Assembly (NCBI RefSeq): GCF_034140825.1 | Contig: NC_089041.1 | Location: 24,007,501-24,071,500 of the forward strand | DNA length: 64,000 nucleotides | Direction: 5' to 3' | Source: Oryza sativa Japonica Group | Taxonomy: Eukaryota; Streptophyta; Magnoliopsida; Poales; Poaceae | Part shown: positions 24,878-37,112 of the stretch, piece by piece | How positions within the stretch are numbered: the stretch's first letter is position 1 | Layout: each line of letters begins with the position of its first letter | Position numbers and translations under genes: made by a program | Notes under the pieces: model-generated | What the model saw: the letters and a program-made list of their open reading frames with translations, nothing else | The model's database searches: none | What the model was told of the DNA's origin: nothing

Positions 24878-25781
24878 TAATTCGCGTGGATTCATTCACC
24901 ACACGCTGTGAAAAAATCAACGCCGTGTTTGTAAATGTTTGTACAGTAGGGTGGCCAGGAAGATCAGATTTTTTTTGTTATCTTTCCTACCGTTTCGATT
25001 CAGTTTGGTTGCAATTGCATCCAGTGTTCATGTAGCATCAGCCCCCTTCTTGTGTGGCTACCCAAAATTGTTCATAAATTTTACAGAATTTTGTCCATTA
25101 ACTCGTCCCTGGTGTACTGGCAGTTTATTTTCATCTCTATGTATGTTAACTATGCCTTCGACTTCTGGATCTCTGGTTGATTTGAGAGAGCGCCATTCGT
25201 TTATACGTTGTGGAAACATGTTTTTTTTTTTTGGCTCTATCCGTTGACCTTGTTTTTAGGTACAATCATCAGTAAAGAACTTCTAGATTCAGGCATGTGA
25301 TTGTGTAGCCACGCATATCACAATGAATAGAAAGTCAAGCATGTTTACTTCTAGAAGTTAGAGAACTTACTTGTTTGACAATCCAGAAGAAAATGCAATT
25401 GTACCTGCCTCGTCAATGTCAATTCACATTATCTGACTTTTAACCAATACAAACAGTTATGCTTAGAATTTGCAGGCTTAGGCTGATCTTAGCCATTGCA
25501 ATTTCTCATTCAGCAAAATTGTGAGTTTGTGATTGAACAATGAATGAGCATACATTGAGATGCCAACAGTGCAAATTCTTTTACAAATCACAAGCAAGAC
25601 TGTGTTGTGATGATCTCTGGGAATCAACCAGGACATAGGCTAATAGTAATAACTACGCAATACCTAATTCAGAAAGACTTTACTGTTAGACTAATGATGA
25701 AACAACAGAATGATACAGTACAATCATTTTCCCTGTCCTTGGAACCAAGTAATCCCACCATCATGCCATGCCCTATATCCA
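24878..25781. other. Space between convergent genes, mostly 3' UTR
   Basis: 3' UTR of the ZCF37-like gene on the left and probably a long 3' UTR of the minus-strand AKAP17A-like gene on the right. No gene is seen. Confidence 0.45.
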
Positions 25782-28700
25782 TCAATCCTGAATCATAAGG
25801 GAAATAATAGATGTTAGAAAATGTTACAAAGAGAATGGTAAAAATGAAGTAAGCAATACAGCATTCGGGCCAAGAGGAACAAATATATACAATTATCAAT
25901 ACAGCCACAGGCAAATCATCCATGATAACTAAATGGGATGCGGTTGATATTGCATTCTATGCTCCCAGCCGTTCAGCACTATTAAACCCCCGGCAAGATG
26001 AAAATATGCATCAGGATGCACCCAATGAAGATGAATGCACATCACATCACAAATACTTATATTAGAAAGATTTGATATGTTGTCCTACCCTAAATCTCTT
26101 TCTATGATCTGACTCAATTCGCGATGTGTAATGTTTCTTCCTTCCATGAGCCGATGAATTTCTCTCTTCTAAATTGCTGCGAACAGGCTCGTATTGTGCA
26201 TTGCGGAAGAAACCTTCATGATCCCAAGTTACTTCATAGTCTACCTTCAACCGTGATCCTTCCTTCAAACAGAATAGATGAGTCAGCTTCCATTATGTTT
26301 TCTAAAACATAAAACATAAATGATAACAAGACATTAATTGAGGCTGTTCTGGCATATATAGTATACATATGTGGATTTATCCATGTGTAACAAATTTATG
26401 CAGCTTAAACTTAAGTTGTGGTGCCAAGGTAGTGAATATGAGATAGTATATATCAGTCATCACTCATCAGAGCTGTATGTGGAAGGAAAGCAACAAATCC
26501 TACCAACAATTGTGGTCCTCAATCCTCATAGAAGCTGATGCACTTCTAATAATTTCTAATACCTGTAAGTATCTAATACCTTAGTAATTTTGTAGTCCTC
26601 TTGTCTAGCTAATTTAGTAATGATCTCTCTAGTTAGTAAACACTAATGTGGTCACTTTGCTTTCAATAAACATAGCCATTTATCTGACCATGGAATGTTT
26701 ATCGGCAGGGTTCACCAAACAAGGAAGCAACCAGATAACCATAAGCTAACGCATGAAGGTACTGCCTGGCACTCTAAAAGTGGGTTCAACCCAACCCAAC
26801 CCATCCCATCCCTTGAAACAAACACACGCTGATAGAGGGTGATGGTTAACTTCAGTGGAAGATAGTGATGTGATATCCTGCTAACTTTATTGGAAGACTC
26901 AGAACGCTTGGATGTATTTGAAAAGGCCAACAGGACAAAATATATAGGATACAAGAAACACAATCCTACACTACCACAAATACCTCTAGCATACAAGTTC
27001 ACACATCAGAAGGGCATGTGAAGGTCTGAAGGATGTGTGCTATGCAACGTCAGTGCATGATAATTGCCAGTAGGTAATGCTAAAACAGAGCTGCACAGTT
27101 GAAACAAAAAACCTATATAGAAGGAAACCAGAAAGGAAAATCTAGAGGATATTGACTTCAAAAAAAAAATCTAGAGGGTATGCTCACAATATCATTTATA
27201 TGTGTTATGTGAACTAATAAAAAGTTAAGGATTGAGAGATAACTGGTAACAGAATATGAAAATCTTACTTTTTCTAATGAACGTCCACATAATGCCTGCA
27301 TTGCACTGTTGAAATCGTCGTAGTTCTCAAATTGCACCCACACTTTGCAATTTAGTCCAGATATAATCTCCTTATTGGTTCCGTCTTGTTTTGCTCCCCA
27401 TTCATCATCACTAGAAATATTAAGGTTCCTGAAAATTGGCAGAAGAATGCCAAAGAAAAGGGTATGCGGAGTAAGTTCCCCAAAATGTGAAGGGCAGTTC
27501 ATAACCTGCAGAATTTAAAAGAAATTGGGTGCAGTGTTATTTAAAGAAGTCACATGTATACAATAGACATTACTCCATTATTGTGCTTGATGCACTAGGG
27601 TTATGTCGTATGTTGTTTTGTGTGACATGGATTTTATGCGTGCAATATCTAATACTACTAAAGAAATTTATTTTACCCATGTTACTTCCCAAGCTTCTTT
27701 ATTATGAATTTTGAACATAGCTAACACATTCACCTAAGCTACCACACTAACATCAGAAACTGTATGAACTGGTTTTTGCTGAGTTTAATTGCTATCTTGG
27801 AGAATCAGATCATAGATTTCAAAATATAAGAAGCGATATGAGTGAGAAGAAACTTATATGTGGATGAAAACCAACTAGACAGGGCAGACCTTCAGGTTTC
27901 AGGTGGTGCTAATTTTAATGCGCATATTAAGCTCTCAAAAGGTGTGTATACCGGAATGGGAAGGCAAGTAAGAACAAAATATGAGTCCACAAACAAAATA
28001 GGAAACCACCAGGATGGACATTGAACAAAACTGAATCAAACAATTTCCTTATGGATGCTCATGTCAACTAAGTTTAGGACTCTTTTCGCTTTTATTAGCT
28101 TACGTCCGGCACTAATATTCTGCCTTGTATCCCAGAGATATGAATGCATTTACAATATAATGAACCAAACAGAAGTTGAGAACACCAAAATGCACCTTAT
28201 TTTACCAAGTGCCGAGAAAATAGTGTGTGTGACCAGCGTGGAGGCTTTCGATGATATCCTCGTCTCCGCAAACCACCTGGATGGCACACCCCGGACAAGA
28301 ATGGTGTCTGGCCTTTTCGCTATCTTCCTCACAGGATTCCCTGAGCAAAGCAAACATCAATTCAAACTCCACCTAGCAAGAATCACAACTAAGAGCAGCA
28401 TTTTCATTTAAAAAAATGAATCCCATACTGCTACTGAGGAGCTCGGAGGCGTAGAAATTCTCCCAAGACTTCTTCATTGCCCTGAAGTCATCGGAGGGCG
28501 GGATCTCGACGCTCATCCGAAACTTAACCCCCTCGAGGTTGAGCTCGATCCCGGCCAGCTTCTCGACCAGGGAGCTCCTCCACTGGAAGTACTTCTCCTC
28601 CTCCTGCTCACGGGTCATCTCCTCGGCCTCCTCCTCCTCATCATCCCCGTTGCGGCGGCGTGGGCGGAGGAAGGAGAGGTCGCGGACGTGGAGGACGCCC

Positions 28701-28966
28701 GAGGCGACGGGCTCGTCGCGGCGGCGCTTATGCAGGTCGGGGAGGGTGCGCACGGAGAGGTCGGAGTCGGGGAGGACGGGGAGGGAGAGGGGCGGGTCGC
28801 GGAGGAAGGCGAGGAGCGCGGTCTTGAGCTGCCACTCGTCGACGGGGCGGACGGAGAGGTCGGCGCGGAAGAAGGTGAGGAGCAGCTTGAGGCGCGGCGC
28901 GAGGGAGAGGCCGCTCGGGAGGGGGAGCGGCTCGGTCGGCCGGAGGGCGGCGGCGGCGGCGGACAT
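25782..28966 (-). CDS. AKAP17A/XE7-like putative RNA-binding or splicing-associated protein
   Basis: Five exons on the minus strand: 28966-28429, 28340-28196, 27428-27269, 26262-26089, 25787-25782, giving 340 aa. Exon 1 has the family opening LPLPSGLSLAPRLKLLLTFF, then RPVDEWQLKTALLAFLRD, KRRRDEPVASGVLHVRDLSF, an acidic stretch (GDDEEEEAEEM), and EGVKFRMSVEIPPSDDF followed by WENFYASELL. Exons 2-3 look like an RRM: DTILVRGVPSRWF (RNP2-like) and CKVWVQFENYDDFNSAMQAL (RNP1-like). Exon 4 ends in a basic tail (SDHRKRFR). Animal AKAP17A binds protein kinase A and affects splicing; the plant role is inference. Junction phases of exons 1-4 are clear. The last exon would add only Asp and a stop, which is the least certain part; a frame reading GYRAWHDGGITWFQGQGK lies just beyond in another phase. 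Confidence 0.75.
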
Positions 28967-29699
28967 GGCGGCGCGGTGGTGGGGAGAGAGACGGCGGGAT
29001 GGCGGCGGACCGGCGGCGGGTTGGACTCGACGGGTTGCAGATGGGCCGGGTGAATGGACAATGGAGAACCGGAGGCGAGAGAACTGTTGCTTCACGCGTT
29101 GAGGGCCGTCCGATGGGAGATCAACGGGTGATCGTAATTCAACTATCGCCTATCGGCCTATGGCGCGGATGTGTTGTTAGAGAAAAGGATTATGTCGAGA
29201 TTATGTTCACGTCATGTTCATACGGACTAGCGCCGATTTGAACATGCAATTTCGCACGAAATTCATACATACGTGCAATATGGGATTCCGAGCATAAGAA
29301 AATCATAATTCGAGTTCAAAGTTCGAACACAACTCCACATCGAAGACAATAGATCTTACTATCATCAAATGATTCGTATAAGATTCAATGCTAAGGGAAC
29401 TATTCTAAATAAAATTTTAAGGGGATATTCACTCGTTGTTTGCAGCTACTCAAATGGTTATAAAGAAATAAAATAAAAAATCGACGAGATAGATTAATAT
29501 ATGATATATCAATCCACAAACATACAAGTTAAATTTAACTTCTACATATCGCAATTTAAAAAAACAAATTTAATTGTCAATATACGTTAACTAGCTGTAG
29601 TTTTTTTTGCAACTTTTAGAAGTTGATTTTTAGCTTGCATGTTTGTAAAGTGATATATCACATGCAAACAACAAGGAACATCCCTTTAAGAGTTTAAAA
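28967..29699. other. Upstream region of the AKAP17A-like gene
   Basis: GC-rich 5' flank to about 29060, then AT-rich DNA without genes up to the Helitron candidate. No core promoter element is clear. Confidence 0.4.
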
Positions 29700-30565
29700 T
29701 CTACTCTCTTCAATACTCTGTATTTATGTTGCAACACCTTATTCTCTCTTACTATAAAGTTATAACCCACTAACTCTTAAAGCTTAACATGCAAAGATGC
29801 TACATCATCGTCGACTAACAGTTATTACATTTAAATATCATGCAAACATGCTATATTATCTATAATTTTATAATTTATTAAATTTTAGAGCTTTAAAATA
29901 CAAGCATGTTAAATCATCATCTCACATAATTTAAATAATATGTTAATATATATCTTCATTATTTTTAATAATATCTTATATACCTATATAGTTCATCCTC
30001 AATTAGTTAATGATATTTTTATCTTCTCTCATTAAGCCATATCACATCAATTGTTTTTTTTTGTGCTTAAATGATTTATTAAATTTTAGAGCTTTAAAAT
30101 GCAAGCATGTTAAATCATCATCTCACATAATTCACATAATATTTCAATATATATCTTCATTATTTTTAAAAATATCTTATGTGCCTATATAGTTCATCCT
30201 CAATTAGTTAATAATATTTCTCTCTTCTCTCATCAAGCCATACCACATCAATTTTTTTTTGCTTAAATGATTAATATATGGTCAAATTATCTCCACATTT
30301 TCTTCTTTCATTAAGCTATATCACCTCAATTGCTTTTAGGTCTTAGATGATTAATCTATGATTCAAACTGTCTCCCTACTTTTCTTCTCTAGTAAAGTCG
30401 TATCACTTTACTTTTATATTTGAATCATTATTTTATATACCATTTAAATTTAAATTATCATAAACTACGTTAACATACTCTTATGTTGTGTAGCTATTTT
30501 ATATATTATTTTTACTTATTGTTATCATAATAAACTACTGCAGCAACGCGCGAGGTTTCACCTAG
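29700..30565 (+). mobile_element. Non-autonomous Helitron candidate
   Basis: Begins TCTACTCTCTTC directly after an A (29699) and ends CTAG (30562-30565) directly before a T, as Helitrons insert between A and T. The end GCAACGCGCGAGGTTTCACC plus CTAG, with a small AGGT...ACCT hairpin, resembles the 3' termini of many rice Helitrons. Inside are two direct repeats of about 200 bp (from about 29874 and 30075). No helicase or Rep frame is present. Confidence 0.5.
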
Positions 30566-30926
30566 TATATGAGATGTTAGCTCTCAAAAAATGAATATGG
30601 GCTGGATTTGAGATCCTACTGGAGATGCAATTATAACTTGCAAGTCAATGTAGCGATAAAATTCTAAAAAATGCGCTAATTAGACACAAATCACCCTTTG
30701 TAAGACCCTCTTTCGCTGAAAAAAAGTTCTGAGTGTACATGTCGCATTTCCACTTGTGATTTTTTTCAAAACGCTCAGTGATATCACTTTAACTTAGAAC
30801 TATTGTACCATATTTTATCCCCAAATTTCATTCGAGTGACATATAGCAATCCCGTTTGCTTTATTACCAATCTGCACGTGAAGTGCTATGCAACAGCCTT
30901 GCATTGCACCGGGAAAACAGTAGAGC
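30566..30926. other. 3' flank of the first GDSL gene
   Basis: AT-rich; probably includes the 3' UTR of the minus-strand GDSL gene ending at 30927. No gene is seen. Confidence 0.4.
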
Positions 30927-32944
30927 TCATCGCCCTCCGCCGCCCCGGCGGCACGCCTGCCTGAGCGGCACCGGCGGGTCGGAGAGCTTGCCGCCGACGA
31001 TCAGCTCGAAGACGAACCTGTTCGCCGCCTCCGTGAAGTGCACCCCGTCCCAGCTCACGCTCCTCGACGGGTCGTCGCACGACTTCCCCGCCAGCACCGA
31101 CGTGCCGTTCACCTCCACCTTCCCGCCGCACCGGATGTCCCTGTCGAAGTTGTACTCGCCGCCGCCGTACCCGCAGCACACCAGCAGCGGGTCCCCGAAT
31201 CCTGCAACGAACAATACCCACCAATTTTTCAATCCTGCGGCGATTTCAAGTGTTTCTTCTCCGGCTCCGGTGGTCAGATCAACGTACGTACCGAGCTGCT
31301 TGGCCTGGCTGATGAGCCTGTACTTGGCGGAGTAGACGTCGACGTAGGTGAGCGCGGCGTCCGGGAGCGCCGCCCTTAGCCGGTCCACGGTCTCGCGCAG
31401 CCTCGCGTTGAAGAACCGGGCGGCCGCGTTGTAGGCGACGGAGCAGCCGGCGTCGTCCCTCGGCGCGGCGAGCTTCGGCAGGAGCACCACCGCGTACGTC
31501 AGGCAGCCGAGCGGCGCCGTGTTGTGCACCCAGAAGTACCTCCCTCCGAGGCTGTACACTTTCTGCACTCACCAAGCAAGCAGAGCACGTACAGTACACA
31601 TGAGCAGTCCTATCGTTTTATTCGAACGGCATATTTACAAAAGAAAAATAATTTATAAATAAATTTTTTATATACATCTTCTTGGCAATATAAAAGTATA
31701 GGTCGAAAATTAAACTTTGCGATAGAAAAGTATAGGTCGAAAATTAAACTTTGATAAAAAAAATCTTAAAATTAGCTTTAAATATAAGGTTGAAAATTCA
31801 GAATTTGACTGATAAGTATAAACATAAGCGAAACAATAAGGCCGCTGATCATCTGATAAGCCGTGGAAAAATAAACAAAACAAGCAAAGATTATTTCAAT
31901 ACAAAACATTTATATCTCTGTTATTAGTGTTTTAAAAGCAAATGCTAGAAAAAAAACTACGATGAAAAGATCCTAAAATCATCTCGAAAATTAAGTTCTA
32001 AGAAGATTCAAAATTTCTTAGTTTGTCAATCAGTCAATGAACCTAAGTGTACTGTAACTAGGCTGTGATCACTGCATTGAGCTGCACCTGGATGGCTGCA
32101 CTGAACCTCTCCATGAGATCAGGGACGTAGGCCTCGACCTGCTCAGTGCTCATGTTGTCGAAGTAGCCCATTGTCAGGTCGTTCTGGCCAATGTCGAACG
32201 TGTAGAGCGCCCTGGAGAAGTACTCAGCTTTCGGAAGAATCTCCCTGTAAATTCCACCTGCACGAAAACAGAGTATATATCAACTTCACAAAAAAAATGG
32301 AACTGAATTTTGAGCTCTGAATGGCGCATATGCAGAGGCTGATCGAATTTGTCTTCACCTATGTTGCTATAAACGAACTGGCTTCTGTTGATGAACTGTT
32401 CGAATTGGCTGGTCTGCACGTCCAGGGAGATCGGGCTGATGCCGGAGACGAAGATGCTGCCATTCGCTGGTCTGATCGACGCAGCGGCCGTCGCGAAATT
32501 GGCACCTTGACTGAAGTTACTCCCAACTGAATCGAGGTATGCACTGAGGTAACGAATCCCCAGGCTCTGAGCTGCAGCGTCAGGAAACCAAAAAAAAAAA
32601 CACAGTAGATTCAGAGTTCGTTCCGAGTAATTGGGACGCACTGAGTATTACTGACCCATGAAGTCGATGGTGAGGCGGCCGTCGCTGAACCGGCCGGCGG
32701 GCATGCCGAAGTAGGTCCGGCCGAACGGCGGCGGCACCACGGCGATGAGGGCCGAGAGCCCGCCGGTGTCCGAGTTGGAGTCGCCGAAGTTGAAGATCGC
32801 CGGGAAATCGCATGGCGCGTCGCTGCCGCCGTCGGAGCTTGCCCCCTCGGAGAGTTGCAGCAGGAGCACGACGAGGAGCAACACGAGCTTGGCGGTGGTC
32901 GGAGGAGCGGCGGTGCAGCGGCGGCGACGTCGTGAAGGCGCCAT
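30927..32944 (-). CDS. GDSL esterase/lipase, secreted (tandem copy 1)
   Basis: Five exons on the minus strand: 32944-32656, 32571-32359, 32257-32088, 31562-31292, 31201-30927; borders are GT-AG and phases agree, 405 aa. A signal peptide is evident (basic start, then LVLLLVVLLLQLSEGASS). Catalytic blocks of the plant GDSL/SGNH family are intact: FNFGDSNSDTGG with the nucleophile Ser (block I), Gly in GANFATA (block II), YTFDIGQND with Gly and Asn (block III), and SWDGVHFTEAAN with the Asp-His pair (block V). Predicted to hydrolyse ester bonds in the cell wall or apoplast; the sequence resembles the ENOD8/alpha-fucosidase-like subgroup, and the substrate is unknown. The C-terminus ends in Arg/Gly-rich CRRGGGGR. 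It lies next to a second copy in the same direction at 37113-40270. Confidence 0.93.
31692..31759. repeat. 34-bp tandem duplication in GDSL copy 1 intron 3
   Basis: AAAAGTATAGGTCGAAAATT and the following bases occur twice with a 34-bp period. It lies in the AT-rich intron between exons 3 and 4. Confidence 0.85.
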
Positions 32945-33390
32945 TTTTTCTTTCCACCTTGCTCGATCGTAGTGTGTGTGTGTGAGACTTGTGCACTTGA
33001 TTATTCGGAGCTAGCGCTGATGTTTCATGTTTCATAGGGGAGGTATGTGTGTACGTGTCGAACCAACGAGTCACACGTCCACGAAGCGTTCGAAGTCCCT
33101 GTCCATTCTTTCTCAAGATTTTTCTAGGTTTGGGTGTTGTTTGTATTCAGAATTCACACATTGTCTCAGGTTTGCATCAGGACTGGTACAATGGGGACAA
33201 GAGTTTGTGACTTTTTCTGGAAGTCTGATTGGTTTCTCCTTGTTTGTTGCACGTGGCGTGAGGATGACTTATCTACACTTTTCTAAAGTAACTTATTCTC
33301 TCTTTTGTTTTCCACGTGTACGCTTTCTAAACTGTTAAACGATATATTTTTTAAAAAAATACATAAAAGTTGTTTAAAAAATTATATCAA
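32945..33390. other. Upstream region of GDSL copy 1
   Basis: A short TG run near 32975-32983 and no gene. Presumed promoter of the minus-strand gene; no convincing TATA element was fixed. Confidence 0.4.
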
Positions 33391-36080
33391 CTAGAAAGTT
33401 AGCCCGCACATATGCGCGGACACCTATTTAATGTGTTTGTGATAATACAAATGTTTATATGTGAGTGACTTTTTACTGAAATATTTTTTACTCAATTCTA
33501 AATCTGTTCTTTTTTTGCCAACAATTCATTTTGGATTGCTTTGAATGCTAGTTTTGATTCCCTTCTAATTACCCTTAAAGCAAATAAAGTCTAAACTAAA
33601 ATTACTTGAAAATATGAATTTATAAAAGAATATTGTGTCATAAGAATGGAGTTGGTTACCATGAAATTATATATCATTTGTATTATGTGTATTTACTTTT
33701 TAAAATATTTAGCACATCTTATTTTTGGATTTTCTAAACTTTAATTAAGGTAAAATTTTATTATGCTATATATGTCTTTATAGATTTTAGGGCATATTAA
33801 TTGAAGATATTTTCTATTAAAAATATGGCTAAGAGACTATTTTATCTAACTATAGATATACCTCTATTTACCTCTACTTTCTCCGTCTCATAATTCCAAG
33901 GATTCAAATCATATCCCAAAATATAAAGGTTGTAAAGTACTAACTGTCCCATCGAACCACCCCTCATTTATTTTGTTCCTAATCTTACTTCAACCATCTT
34001 TATTTTTTATCCAATTTTATCTCAACCGCCTTCCCTATCTCTATGTATCCTTTATTTAATGAGAGTTGTCATAGTTTTTTTTCCTCCCCTTAATTCCTCC
34101 TAAAATAGTATGATCCCTTACATTATAGGATAAAGATGATACAAAGTATGCACCATTTATAGATGGATTTGTTTGGTTTGTTTGTGCCTATGTAGATTAA
34201 TTTAGCCTTGCATGTTTATAATAATGTGGATACATGAACTATTGATTTAGTTGTAGCGACATAATATTTTACTGATATTTGAACTATCCAAAAGCAAGGG
34301 TTTAAATATGGTTATTTAAAGATCGATCAAATATTTAGCAAGTATGCTCATGAATTTAGGGTGGTCAATGTGCACACAAATTGTGCTGCCCGCGCATATG
34401 GACATGTGAAAAAACAGGGTCAGGTGCTCTACGCAAATTAGTTAACATTCCCTACCTTCCAACAATGCAAATTTGTTTAAAATATGGGTCATTAATTTAA
34501 ATAAAAAATTTTAAGAGCTGTATGCTTTCAAATTAATTTCATTAGCTAGCTATTCTCATGTTATCACTTTTTCTTCAATCTTAGAGTTATAACAGTAAAG
34601 GAAATCTGGATGTAATACTTTATAAAGATAAGCTATAATAATCTTCAAAATACCACGGGAAGAAAAACATGCCAAATTAATTGGCTTGGTGAATAAGATA
34701 ATATACCTTCGTCCCGAAGATCAAAATTTCAAAAGTACCATTGTTATGGGAACAAATAACTTAAAATATGCATAAACATCTTCAGAAAACCTGTAATGTT
34801 ATGAGGAGGTGATTATTAGTTTAACATCAAAGAGAAAAGTAAAAAAGAATGTGAAAAAACTATACTGAACCATATTAAATTAATTAATATTTTTTTATAA
34901 TTGTATAGCTGCAAAAACGATTATGATCTTTGTTGCAAAAATATGTCATTAATGAAGGATATTGGTATTGTATCCTCTCTGCAAAACTTATGTCGCATCT
35001 ACAAATCACCTAAGGAGAAGAAATATGGAATTTGCTTTTAGATGGATGATGGGATGGTGTCTCGCTAAGCATTGTGAGGCTGAGTTTAATTTTCACATGA
35101 AGCTTCCTGCTCAATTAACGGATGCAGACCGATGCCACGCTTGACTGCTTACCGGCCTCATCTTTTTCTTAAGCATCTTATTAGCCAAAATTTGAATTTT
35201 TAATCTTAAATTTGGAGTTGATTTTGGGGTTTTTTTCATCTAAATTTATTTTTCAGCTTTTGCTTTTAAATCACTAAGAACACGTATATAAAAGTTTTAT
35301 TTACAAATTATTTTTAGTTTACAAATTTATTGTTTCGAAACGATGGAGCCTTGTAGATGTATACATGTAGGACCCACATGATTCAATGACAAATTTATGT
35401 GGCATGGTTCAAATTTTCCATATATTGTATACAGACCCCAAAAGAGCTACAGTACAAATGCTACCGCACATAATTCTGAGAGCACCTATGTGTTCCAATC
35501 TCATTCACCGCTGTTAATTATATCGGCTGCAATGATGATGGCATCAAACGAATTAGAATGCAGATGCCTCGTGGCCACTCAGACGAAGTAAATCTCTATT
35601 ACGATTCACTAATTACTTAGAGAAGGGACTAAACAATGCAATTAGTCTTGAGTGGCATTGGAAAAAAAATATATAGCACCATGGATTTACCTAGATCGAT
35701 CGGAAGGGGCATCACAACAACTCGATAGGAAGGGGGCATCATGATGATCGATGGCTCCTTTCCTGACAGTTAGCACCTAGCGAGTTGTACTCGTATTATT
35801 CAAGTGATGCACGGAGATTAATCGCAGCTCCTCTTTCCAATCTGTTGAGAGTCTCGGATCGATACAGAAACGTGATAAACTGCGGGCCTAGCTAAGACAT
35901 AATTACGTGGATTGGAAATTTTTCTTTTACCTTAAAATTTCTATGATTTTTTTCTAATTTATTTATTAATTTCCTTAATATTAGGATGCCACGTGGTGGC
36001 ATAGGAGCGTTGGTAGGAGTGCCACTTGGCGGCATAGGAGCGTTTGTAAGAAGTTTTATGTAATTTTAGTATATAATAGA
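33391..36080 (-). mobile_element. Non-autonomous Helitron candidate (minus strand)
   Basis: Read on the minus strand it starts TCTATTATATACTAAAATTA at 36080, preceded by A, and ends CTAG at 33394-33391, followed by T. Ten bases or so before that end is a hairpin formed by CCGCGCAT and ATGTGCGG. A TC start, CTAG end, subterminal hairpin and A/T insertion site are the Helitron signature. The interior is AT-rich, with no Rep/helicase frame, and contains a MITE-like insert at 33875-34148. The pairing of these two ends (2690 bp) is inference; they could belong to two elements. Confidence 0.42.
33875..34148. mobile_element. Stowaway-like MITE, diverged
   Basis: Left end TACTTTCTCCGTCTCATAAT and right end with CATTATAGGAT followed by AAAGTA, flanked by TA. 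This resembles the CTCCGTC-CATAAT ends of rice Stowaway elements, but the right end is well decayed. Confidence 0.45.
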
Positions 36081-37112
36081 TTCATTTTTTTAATTTTTAA
36101 GTAATACTTAATTACTCAAGTGTTTTGATGTGCTTGTCAGAGGAGAAATGTTCCCAACATGCACCTTCAAACACAGACTACTGTCCGATTGTAACGGAAA
36201 GTGTTATGAACTGAAAGAATATCCGCTCATCTTATGTATACCATCTCAATAGTTAAAAAAAATAAAAATTTGGTAGGACATATTAATACACAATATATAA
36301 CTCCACAAACATGCATGCAAATTCAAATACGATTTCAGTAAGTTGTAGCAAAAAAATATATATATAACTGTGAATATGTATACATACTCGTCAGAATTTA
36401 ATTTGACTTTTTTTAATTAAAACTTATAGAACTCATATTTGAACTTACATATATTTTTAAAAATTACACAGTACAACGCAGACACTCACAATGCACGCAC
36501 ACTCACTCATATGAACGCAAGCACGCAAACCCTACTCCTATGAGTATTTTCGAAGACTGGACCGGCAAATTATGGAGATTGACAAAATCACCACAGGTGT
36601 CTCGTTGTCGCCTACCACTAAAAGCACAAAGCCGTTAAATCCTGAAAAAATCGCTCCCATAGAGAGTCGAACTCAATCTTTTCAAATATTTATTATTTTT
36701 TAGAATTATTTAGATTCCCCGTTAACCTTCTTTTCTCACCGGAGAACATAGTGATGAGCTTGAGGCTTTCATGGCGGCAAACACCGTCATTAACAAAACC
36801 AAAGGTCCAAGACCATGCGCATAACGCCTTCACATCGTGCCATTACGGCGCAACGGCGTCTAAACAAAACTTAAGATGATTCAGAATCGTATTGTCATCT
36901 TCCAGATTGTCTAGAAGCATTTCATCGCTACTCGTTATGAATCTCATTCTCCCTTTATTGCACAAAGGAAGCAGTATATGTACTTTATATCAACCATATG
37001 CCTCTGCAATATTGCACACTTACAAAGCCAGAGGCAGCAGCAGCAGCAGAAATGGCAGTACGGCACAGCCAACCTGACGACGGCTCGATGCACCCGCACC
37101 GGCGGCGACGAT
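36081..37112. other. Intergenic DNA with a degenerate grass repeat
   Basis: Around 36475-36680 lies a decayed repeat with phrases such as CCTATGAGTATTTTCGAAGA, GACCGGCAAAT and TCACCACAGGTGTCTCGT, which I recognise as a common dispersed grass repeat but cannot assign. The rest is AT-rich. A CAG-repeat stretch at 37036-37050 lies just beyond the stop of GDSL copy 2. Confidence 0.4.

Noticed and set aside
23663-24895. 410-codon minus-strand frame
   Set aside because: Antisense shadow of the ZCF37-like gene; Leu/Arg/Pro-rich without motifs.
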